Source of the DNA: Protonemura montana
Lineage: Eukaryota > Arthropoda > Insecta > Plecoptera > Nemouridae
Direction of reading: 5' to 3'
Assembly: GCA_947568835.1 (NCBI GenBank)
Contig: OX387611.1
Span: forward strand, 1,244,001 to 1,308,000
DNA length: 64,000 nucleotides
Below, piece by piece: positions 44,400 to 54,500 of this stretch. The translations under genes and the position numbers were made by a program. A model generated the notes under the pieces. It had not been told where the DNA came from and searched no databases. It saw nothing but the letters and a program-made list of their open reading frames with translations. The stretch's first letter is position 1; every line of letters begins with the position of its first letter.

Positions 44400-45440
44400 G
44401 AAAATTGCAACACCCATTTTTTTTAAAAACTATTTGAACTGGGTTTTCAATGCTAAGTAAAGAACAACTCTCAACGTTTTGTAACTTGTACCTGTTACTT
44501 TATCAAGGGTTTGAGCAGTCCTGACAATTTTCCGATAACAAAAGAACCACATAAAATTATAACAATTAACTAGTTCAAGCTTCCTAAATGCATCTTAATA
44601 AAATAATCAGGGTCAATAACTCAAAAACTAATGTATTATGTATTTTCTGAAATAATAACTCGAACACATTGGCGTTTTTTTATCTAACTTATTGTGTGTA
44701 TGGAAAAGTAGTCCAAATAGTTTTTCTAAAAACTTGTGATAAGGATAAATGAAGTAGACATGAGTCTAAAAACCATCATGCAACACCCATTCTTCTTAAT
44801 GTTGACCCGCTTTGCTTGCTCTCGGGTTGGGCTAAAACTAGCGGTTATTTTGTGCTCAAGCACCTTTTCTTGCAATAGCGTACGTCGATCACTCATTCCG
44901 GGAAACATTTGCTCTCCTCTGCGTTTAAATTCAAGAAACACACGTTATTTTTCGATATAGGCAAACATTTGATTTAGAAATGACATTCAGAAGAACGTAT
45001 GGTATATTCACAAAATCTTATTATTCTGGACAAATAAATACCGAATACACAAGCTCATAATTATGACAACGCAAAGCGATAGCAAGACTAGGCTTAGCTA
45101 AGCTCAGGCAACGCTAGCCTTTGTCAGGCAGCGCCAACAAAGCATAGCGAGAGTATAGAAATTGTTTCATTATTGGTTTTTAGACTCATGTCTACTTGAT
45201 GTAAACTTAGCACTAGTTTTAACAAAAGCTATTTGAACTGGGTTTTGAATGCTAAGTAAAGGGCTACTAAATTTCCCAACGTTTCGTAACATAAACTAGT
45301 TACTTCTTCAGAGGTTTGAGCAGTCCTGACAATTTTCCAATAACAAAAGAACCACATAAAATTATAACAATTACCAAGTTCAAGCTTCCTAAATGCATCT
45401 AAATAAAATAATCAGGGTCAATAACTTAAAAACTAATGTA
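44400..45440. mobile_element. Fold-back elements (two or more copies)
   Basis: Segments 44,430-44,770 and 45,170-45,440 share actatttgaactgggttttg, gtcctgacaattttcc and aacaaaagaaccacataaaa with the palindromic element at 46,845-47,190. The ends carry agtagacatgagtctaaaaa. A short ORF at 44,726-44,960 has no recognisable domain. Confidence 0.65.
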
Positions 45441-45548
45441 TTATGTATTTTCTGAAATAAAATCCCGAACACATTGGCGTTTTTTAACTAACGAATTATG
45501 TGTATTATTATTATATGTTTTTCACCTTTTGGTACGGCTTCTTTGTTG

Positions 45549-45574
45549 CCCCCCCCCCCCCCCCCCCCCCCCCC
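45549..45574 (+). repeat. Uninterrupted poly-C tract of 26 bases
   Basis: A perfect C homopolymer. The following bases to 46,840 are AT-rich intergenic sequence without a supported gene. Confidence 0.95.
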
Positions 45575-46844
45575 GCCCTTCCCGCCAAGAAAACATACGA
45601 TCTAGAACAGCACCTGAATTCAATAGGGAAATCTCTCTAAGATTATTATTTAATTATTATCATTGTATTCAAATACGCGTTTAAAATTAAATCTGATGTA
45701 TTTTTTCTTTTTATAATCCGATCATAACTTTTCTATTTATATTTGTTTTAAGAATGGCTAAAATATGAATTCTCGTGGCGGGATTAAAACGGGCTGTGAT
45801 TAACTACACGTAGTTCTGACGTCATTTTGTTGTATCCTTTGCGTTCGCTTCTGTTTCTTGACGTCAGATTTCACTTCATGTCATAAAAAATGGCGACCCT
45901 CGTTTTCGTACGAGATTCAAACGCAAACACATTTTAAACAGAGATATTTTATTCAAAATTGGATTTAGAAGAAAATAAAAAAATATGTGTTCATTATTTT
46001 TTAACAAAAAATAAATAAAAAAATAGTTTCAAATTTAAAGAGATTTCCATATTCAATTGTGAGCGTACCCAAGTTTTTCATCACAAACTAATCACTGCCC
46101 ATATGATAACCGGTCAAAGTATTCCACCGACCGACCCACAGGTTGCCCATGGCAACGAAATTATGGCTTTTTTTATGTTTATTAAAAATTATAAACACTC
46201 ATATTATGTAATCTGAAATTTAACTTCAAACGCTTGCAATGCGCAAAGCATTTAATTAAATTATGCTAAAATTGATATCCGAACAGGAATGTCCCCGTTT
46301 AGGTATCAATTTTCGAGAGTAACAGAGTTTCTAATAATAAAACACGGTGCTTCGTCTTCGATTCACATCCCCCCACCCCTTTCATTGCTCTGTTGGGTAG
46401 TGGGTTGCAGCAGTATACGCATGCCCATCACCCACCCCTCCACCCCCCTCTCTCGCCAGTTGGAAATCGAAGCAGTCTCGACCTAACATTCAAGCAAGAA
46501 GTCCATCCAGGTGGCCGACAGTCATTCCGTAATCAACATTCAGGTGTTTCTGTGTCAAATCAAGATCTCAGTGTTTTCAACTTTTGTTCATCGCCCTGTT
46601 AAATGCTCAATGAAACCGTGACAGAAGACGTCAAAAACAGCTGGTGCCGTTTCTCGAGCGTCCTTGTGATTGGCTTGATATCCGGAACCAAACCACAGAA
46701 TTGACCAATCGGCGAGAAGCATAATAACTTCAGTTGGACAAGGTGAGTTGGACCATTCACAGGTGGAATGACGTGTAGCAGCAGTGGGTGCAGCAGTGGG
46801 TGCTCTTGGGACTTGCCTGTTGCTCTACAAAAGCTCTTACATAA

Positions 46845-47190
46845 AACTATTTGAACTGGGTTTTGAATGCGAAGTAAAGGGCTACTGAATTTCCCAACGT
46901 TTCGTAACTTGTACCTGTTACTTTATCAAGGGTAAGAGCAGTCCTGACAATTTTCCAATAACAAAAGAACCACATAAAATTATAACAATTACCTAGTTTA
47001 TAATTTTATGTGGTTCTTTTGTTATTGGAAAATTGTCAGGACTGCTCTTACCCTTTAAGAAGTAGCTAGTACATGTTACGAAACGTCGGGAAATTTAGTT
47101 GTTCTTTACTTAGCATTCAAAACCCATTTCAAATAGTTTTTCTTAAAACTAGTGCTAAGTTTACATCAAGTAGACATGAGTCTAAAAACC
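46845..47190. mobile_element. Palindromic fold-back element
   Basis: A core hairpin with about 55-base arms (46,931-46,985 and 46,998-47,052, nearly perfect) and a 12-base loop; imperfect complementarity extends to about 46,845 and 47,140. It ends with agtagacatgagtctaaaaa. No protein is encoded. Related single arms lie at 44,430, 45,180 and 49,340. Confidence 0.75.
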
Positions 47191-47372
47191 ATCTTTTACA
47201 TGATATTGTTTATTTCTTTATTTATTTTATTTATTGTCAATTATAAAACATGTCCGTGTTATGACGACAGTCAAACCTTAAAATACAATTACAATCTGTG
47301 CAATTTTTGATTGATTAAAAACTCTTTGTTACTTTTCTGCACTTCGCTTCCTGTACATTTACACAGAGTGAC

Positions 47373-47417
47373 GTTATTATTATTATTATTATTATTAATT
47401 ATAATAATAATAATAAT
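47373..47417. repeat. ATT/AAT microsatellite palindrome
   Basis: (ATT)n directly followed by (ATA)n makes a self-complementary hairpin of about 45 bases. Confidence 0.9.
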
Positions 47418-47939
47418 TCTTTCTATTATCACGATTGACCATTATGGTATGCGACATGTCAAGGGGTGAACTACAAACTTATAAACAATATACATATAAA
47501 CTAATTCACACATTAAGTAATTCTATTTAGAAACTCGTTAATAGAATCAAAACTTCAACAGGTAACCTTTTAGCTAAGTCGAGAATTCTTCGTCAGTTTT
47601 GTTTACATTTCAAATCATATGGTAATAATAAGTTAAACAATTTAATTCCATGGGAAATTGGTCCGTTGTTTGAAACATCAGTCTTTATGTTGTATACATT
47701 ACTAATTAGTCTAAGGACCAGAATTACAATGTTTAGATAAAAAAATATCTGCCAGTTAACCACTCATCTCCATGGTTACAGCCAACCAGATACTTCCATT
47801 TTTATCCTTACCACAAGATATGTAACTTTATCCATACATTGTAATTCTGACCATTAGATGATATGCGTGTCCTATGTCATCCAAGTCTTTGGCAATGTTT
47901 GAATAAATGTAAAGGCAAGTAGATCAGATTCTAATATGT

Positions 47940-48420
47940 GTTTTATTTGTTTATTTATTTACTTTTTGCTGTCCCTTTGATCCGAAGATATAAGTCAGTC
48001 AAACAATCTCTTTACAGTACAGATATAAAAAAGCATATTAAATAAAACAACAGTATTATAACAGTGTTATAAACTCGTCGGTGCTATAAAATTCATTATC
48101 CATTAGTAACGTCCTTAATTTCGTCTTGCAGTTTGAAAATGACATATTGTTTAAATCATCCAGTAGCATTTTATAAAATCTCAAACCTGTCAGTTTTGCC
48201 TGGTCTCTCAATTGCGTCAAATTCTCTAGTTCTAAGTTAAACTTTCCCTTGTTTCTTGTACTGTATGCATGTTGATCTTTGAGAAATTTCCAGGCGTAAG
48301 TTTTTATAAAACACCTTGGTCTTCCAGTCTATTTATAATCCTGATAGCTCGTTTTTGCAACGAAAATATTTTATTATGTTCTGAAGCCCATGGTTCAAAA
48401 ACCTATGGGACAAAATCCTA
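47940..48420 (-). pseudogene. Degenerate non-LTR retrotransposon 3' end
   Basis: On the minus strand fragments characteristic of the C-terminus of LINE reverse transcriptases can be read with frameshifts: LQKRAIRIINRLEDQ (near 48,360-48,315), HAYSTRNKGKFNLELENL (near 48,275-48,220) and LTGLRFYKMLLDDLNN (near 48,195-48,145). The catalytic core is missing. The TTTATTTATTTA edge at 47,945 would be the element's 3' tail. Confidence 0.7.
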
Positions 48421-48451
48421 AGTTCTAAGGCTAGATTATATAAACGAGAAT

Positions 48452-48566
48452 AGGTTAGAATAGGTTAGAATAGGTTGGAATAGGCTAGAATAGGTTAGAA
48501 TAGGTTAGAATAGGTTAGAATAGGTTGGAATAGGTTGGAATAGGCTAGAATAGGTTAGAATAGATT
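48452..48566 (+). repeat. 10-bp tandem repeat, about 11 copies
   Basis: Unit aataggttag with aggttgg and aggctag variants. It contains the TTAGG-like string taggtta but is not a clean telomeric pentamer. Confidence 0.9.
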
Positions 48567-48792
48567 AAAGAGTATATGGTTCTAACTCAGATGATACTGC
48601 TTTATCATAATTAGGTTACATTTTGAACATTTTGAAGCTGAAATTGTGTCCCAACGTCCTTGCAGGCACCTGTTGAAAGCCCTGGGAGGGGAGGGGTGAG
48701 AGGTGGTGGGAGGTCGTTGCCATGGTTACTGTCGCGAGGGAGTGGGAGGCAATCAATACTAGTCAACAAGCATAGGTGGGGAGGGGTTAGAT

Positions 48793-48817
48793 GGGGGGGG
48801 GGGGGGGGGGGGGGGGG
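48793..48817 (+). repeat. Uninterrupted poly-G tract of 25 bases
   Basis: A perfect G homopolymer within a G-rich strand segment (48,670-48,830). Nothing coding is supported in 48,820-49,330. Confidence 0.95.
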
Positions 48818-49334
48818 TTGTATCTCCTGGGCTTTGAAGGCAGACCAAACAGCTGATTGTCAGATCAAGAATGAAGTTTTTGTTTATTTATTATTATTTT
48901 TATTTATTGATAAACAAAAGAGGGGAGTCTATATAATAAGATGATAACAATGAAGGGACATTACGAACAGAACTGGACATAAAACATTAAAAAATTACAC
49001 GTTAAACATGGCTAAAATTTAACATAGAAACATTAATATTTACAAACGTAGGCTTCAATTTTTTTTATTTAGTTATAATATACATTTTTAGCATGTTATA
49101 CATTATAAAAAAGAATCGTATAAGTCTAGTTATCGTAATAATTATAAAGCATAATCACCAATAGTGTACGATTCTTTGGTTATTAAAAGTTGTTTGTCTT
49201 AAAATCTAAAAATTTCTCAACATTTCTGGGATCATCAGGTGGGGAATTTAAAAATTGATTACCTTGACAACTTTAAGGTGACACGCAACGAGTGACTGCA
49301 GCAGGCAATTGATTTCTTGATGATCGACTTAACT

Positions 49335-49650
49335 TGGGTTCAACAAAAACTATTTGAAATGGGGTTTGAATGCTAAGAAATGGACGACTAAATTTCATTT
49401 TTCATTATTTTATTTAGATGGATTTAGGAAGCTTGAACTTGGTAACTGTTATAATTGTATGTGATTCTTTTGCTATCGGAAAATTATCAGGACTGCTTTA
49501 ACCCTTGATAAAGTAACAGGTACAAGTTACGAAACGTTGGGAAATTTAGTTGTTCTTCACTTAGCATTCAAAACCCAGTTGAAATAGTTTTTGTTAAAAC
49601 TAGTGCTAAAGATAAATCAAGCAGACATGAGTCTAAAAACCATCATAAAC
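49335..49650. mobile_element. Fold-back element copy
   Basis: Same family as 46,845-47,190: aaaactatttgaaatggggt at the left, aaacgttgggaaatttagtt and the end gcagacatgagtctaaaaac at the right. The interior is partly replaced. Confidence 0.65.
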
Positions 49651-49994
49651 TTGGGTTCAATTTGATTAAGCCTCAAGATTTGAAACTGTCATAATAAAAG
49701 TAATTTAGCCGACAAATGAAAACACAGAAAAAATAACGGTTTTCAATCTCAGAGTTTCAATAAAAAGTGTATTTTTTTGTGATAAAGAAATATGCAACGG
49801 TTTTGTCGGCCAATAGTTTCTTTCAACTCGAAAAGCGGTATAAACTTTAAACATCCGTTAATCTGTGTTCAAATTTTAAACAGAGATCGGCACAAAGGGA
49901 AAAATTAACACTTAAAAAAAAAAATCTTTGATATGACAGACCAGAGCCTTCTTAAATTAATTCGAAATTTCAATAGAAATTTAGATTTAAATCC

Positions 49995-51445
49995 CATTGA
50001 GTTTACAGGTTTAGTCAGAGTCACAGCGCTAATGTTAAACGTCCTGTCATTGGGTTTACAGGTTTAGTCAGAATCACAGCGCTAATGTTAAACGTCCTGT
50101 CATTGGGTTCACAGGTTTAGTCAGAGTCACAGCGCTAATGTTAAACGTCCTGTCATTGGGTTTACAGGTTTAGTCAGAGTCACAGCGCTAATGTTAAACG
50201 TCCTGTCATTGGGTTTACAGGTTTAGTCAAAATCACAGCGCTAATGTTAAACGTCCTGTCATTGGGTTCACAGGTTTAGTCAGAGTCACAGCGCTAATGT
50301 TAAACGTCCTGTCATTGGGTTTACAGGTTTAGTCAGAGTCACAGCGCTTATGTTAAACGTCCTGTCATTGGGTTTACAGGTTTAGTCAGAGTCACAGCGC
50401 TAATGTTAAACGTCCTGTCATTGGGTTTACAGGTTTAGTCAGAGTCACAGCGCTAATGTTAAACGTCCTGTCATTGGGTTTACAGGTTTAGTCAGAGTCA
50501 CAGCGCTAATGTTAAATGTCCTGTCATTGGGTTTGCAGGTTTAGTCAGAGTCACAGCGCTGATGTTAAACGTCCTGTCATTGGGTTCACAGGTTTAGTCA
50601 GAGTCACAGCGCTAATGTTAAACGTCCTGTCATTGGGTTTACAGGTTTAGTCAGAGTCACAGCGCTAATGTTAAACGTCCTGTCATTGGGTTTACAGGTT
50701 TAGTCAAAATCACAGCGCTAATGTTAAACGTCCTGTCATTGGGTTCACAGGTTTAGTCAGAGTCACAGCGCTAATGTTAAACGTCCTGTCATTGGGTTTA
50801 CAGGTTTAGTCAGAGTCACAGCGCTTATGTTAAACGTCCTGTCATTGGGTTTACAGGTTTAGTCAGAGTCACAGCGCTAATGTTAAACGTCCTGTCATTG
50901 GGTTTACAGGTTTAGTCAGAGTCACAGCGCTAATGTTAAACGTCCTGTCATTGGGTTTACAGGTTTAGTCAGAGTCACAGCGCTAATGTTAAATGTCCTG
51001 TCATTGGGTTTGCAGGTTTAGTCAGAGTCACAGCGCTGATGTTAAACGTCATGTCATTGGGTTTACAGGTTTAGTCAGAGTCACAGCGCTAATGTTAAAC
51101 GTCCTGTCATTAGGTTTACAGGTTTAGTCAGAGTCACAGTGCTAATATTAAACGTCCTGTCATTGGGTTTACAGGTTTAGTCAGAGTCACAGCGCTGATG
51201 TTAAACGTCCTGTCATTGGGTTTACAGGTTAAGTCAGAGTCACAGCGCTAATGTTAAACGTCCTGTCATTGGGTTTACAGGTTTAGTCAGAGTCACAGCG
51301 CTAATGTTAAACGTCCTGTCATTAGGTTTACAGGTTTAGTTAGAGTCTCAGCAATAATTTTAAACGTCCTGCCATTGGGTTTACAGTTTTAGTCAGAGTC
51401 ACAGCGCTAATGTTAAACGTCCTATCATTGGGTTTACAGGTTTGA
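49995..51445 (+). repeat. 53-bp satellite with 477-bp higher-order repeat, about 27 copies, upstream of gprs
   Basis: Unit contains tttacaggtttagtcagagt and cacagcgctaatgttaaacg. Diagnostic variants recur exactly 477 bases (9 units) apart: gtttagtcaaaat at 50,221 and 50,698; acagcgctta at 50,341 and 50,818; gtttgcagg at 50,531 and 51,008. The unit resembles the terminal repeat of the MITE-like element (tttacaggttatagttag ... actaatgttaaa at 2,660-2,700). Confidence 0.95.
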
Positions 51446-51593
51446 GAAATTTAATGAAAGGAAATTTCACTGCTCTATTGTCTATCGTTTTAAATGCTAT
51501 TCGTATCAAACAAAGAAGAAAATAGGGTGATAAAGGGGTGATAAAGGAGTGATAAAGTGGTGTTAAAAATGGTGACCTGCTTTTAGGGCCTCC

Positions 51594-54500
51594 ATGCCTG
51601 CGGGATCACCGATGGCCGCCGACTGCGCCCTGGTGGGGGACGAACCAGACCTCAACACGTTTGAAAACAAAAGCGGTCTGGCCGAGGACATGAAGTTCCT
51701 GGCTTCGATGCCCGAACTCTGTGACGTCACCTTCCTCGTCGGCGAAACGCGTGAACCAGTTTGCGCGGTCAAAGCAGTCCTCGCTGCTCGATCCAGGTCA
51801 GTTTAACACCACTACATCACCAAGAACCGGCCACCGCTTAGCCTTGTCACTTTGACACACTGTGTTAGCTGCTCCTGTTCAACAGCACCAAGGACCAGCC
51901 ACCGCTTAGCCTTGTCACTTTGACACACTATGTTGGCTGCTCCTGTCCAACAGCACCAAGGACCGGCCACCGCTTAGCCTTGTCACTTTGACACACTGTG
52001 TTGGCTGCTCCTGTCCAACAGCACCAAGGACCAGCCACCGCTTAGCCTTGTCACTTTGACACACTGTGTTGGCTGCTCCTGTCCAACAGCACCAAGGACC
52101 GGCCACCGCTTAGCCTTGTCACTTTGACACACTGTGTTGGCTGCTCCTGTCCAATAGCACCAAGGACCGTCCACCGCTTAGCCTTGTCACTTTGACACAC
52201 TGTGTTGGCTGCTCCTGACCAACAGCACCAAGGACCGGCCACCGCTTAGCCTTGTCACTTTGACACACTGTGTTGGCTGCTCCTGTCCAACAGCACCAAG
52301 GACCGACCACCGCTTAGCCTTGTCCCTTTGACACACTGTGTTGGCTGCTCCTGTCCAACAGCACCAAGGACCGGCCACCGCTTAGTCTTGTCACTTTGAC
52401 ACACTGTGTTGGCTGCTCCTGTCCAACAGCACCAAGGACCGGCCACCGCTTAGCCTTGTCCCTTTGACACACTGTGTTGGCTGCTCCTGTCTAACAGCAC
52501 CAAGGACCGGCCACCGCTTAGCCTTGTCACTTTGACACACTGTGTTGGCTGCTCCTGTCCAACAGCACCAAGGACCAGCCACTGCTTAGCCTTGTCACTT
52601 TGACACACTGTATTGGCTGTCTCTGTGACACTGGTCTATTGACTGTCTCTGTGACACTGGTCTATTGACTGTCTCTGTGACACGTGTCTATTGACTGTTT
52701 CTGTGACACTGGTCTATTTGCTGTCTCTATGACACTGGTCTATTGGCTGTCTCTGTGACACTGGTCTATTGGCTGTCTCTGTGTCACTGGTCTATTGACT
52801 GTCTCTGTGACACTGGTCTATTGGCTGTCTCTGTGTCACTGGTCTATTGACTGTCTCTGTGACACTGGTCTATTGGCTGTCTCTGTGACACTGGTCTATT
52901 GACTGTCTCTGTGTTACTGGTCTCTTGACTGTCTCTGTGACACTGGTCTATTGACTGTCTCTGTGACACTGGTCTATTGGCTGTCTCTGTGACACTGGTC
53001 TCTTGACTGTCTCTGTGACACTGGTCTATTGGCTGTCTCTGTGTCACTGGTCTATTGACTCTCTCTGTGACACTGGTCTATTGGCTGTCTCTGTGACACT
53101 GGTCTATTGGCTGTCTCTGTGACACTGGTCTATTGGCTGTCTCTGTGACACTGGTCTATTGACTGTCTCTGTGACACTGGTCTATTGGCTGTCTCTGTGA
53201 CACTGGTCTCTTGACTGTCTCTGTGACACTGGTCTATTGGCTGTCTCTGTGTCACTGGTCTATTGACTCTCTCTGTGACACTGGTCTATTGGCTGTCTCT
53301 GTGACACTGGTCTATTGGCTGTCTCTGTGACACTGGTCTATTGGCTGTCTCTGTGACACTGGTCTATTGGCTGTCTCTGTGACACTGGTCTATTGGCTGT
53401 CTCTATGACACTGGTCTCTTGACTGTCTCTGTGACACTGGTCTATTGACTGTCTCTGTGACACTGGTCTATTGGCTGTCTCTGTGACACTGGTCTATTGG
53501 CTGTCTCTGTGACACTGGTCTATTGGCTGTCTCTGTGACACTGGTCTATTGCCTGTCTCTGTGACACTGGTCTATTGGCTGTCTCTGTGACACTGGTCTA
53601 TTGGCTGTCTCTGTGACACTGGTCTATTGGCTGTCTCTGTGACACTGGTCTATTGCCTGTCTCTGTGACACTGGTCTATTGGCTGTCTCTGTGACACTGG
53701 TCTATTGACTGTCTCTGTGACACTGGTCTATTGACTGTCTCTGTGACACTGGTCTATTGGCTGTCTCTGTGACACTGGTCTATTGGCTGTCTCTGTGACA
53801 CTGGTCTATTGGCTGTCTCTGTGACACTGGTCTATTGGCTGTCTCTGTGACACTGGTCTATTAGCTGTCTCTGTGACACTGGTCTATTGGCTGTCTCTGT
53901 GACACTGGTCTATTGGCTGTCTCTGTGACACTGGTCTATTTGCTGATGGTGAATGGTTGATTTGGTTTCGCAGGGTTTTCCACAAAATGCTCTACCAGGC
54001 CCCGAGTCCTCAACGTAAGAAGGAAGCGCCACCAAAAGAAAACAAACTGCGACTGTTTTTGAAACGAAGCAGCGAACCTCTCTTGAACCTTCAGAACTCC
54101 TCTCAACAGGTAATGTACTTCAATCCGTTAAACCCCAGAACCTTTAGCACCTTGAAAACCTGTGATAAGCCTGTACATATGACTAATTTCCAGGCCAGTG
54201 GGGTCTTCGATCTCCCCTTTTCTACCTGTGTAACGCACTGGTCTGTACACACTTTCGTGGATAGCGCATCCCGTGGACTGGTTTCCAAGCCAGTGGGGTC
54301 TTCGATCTCCCCTATTCTACCTGTATAACCCACTGGTCTGTACACACTTTCGTGGATAGCGCATCCCGTGGACTGGTTTCCAAGCCAGTGGGGTCTTCGA
54401 TCTCCCCTATTCTACCTGTATAACCCACTGGTCTGTACACACTTTCGTGGATAGCGCATCCCGTGGACTGGTTTCCAAGCCAGTGGGGTCTTCGATCTTC

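Noticed and set aside
49995-51445. CRISPR array
   Set aside because: Contiguous satellite without unique spacers in a eukaryotic genome.
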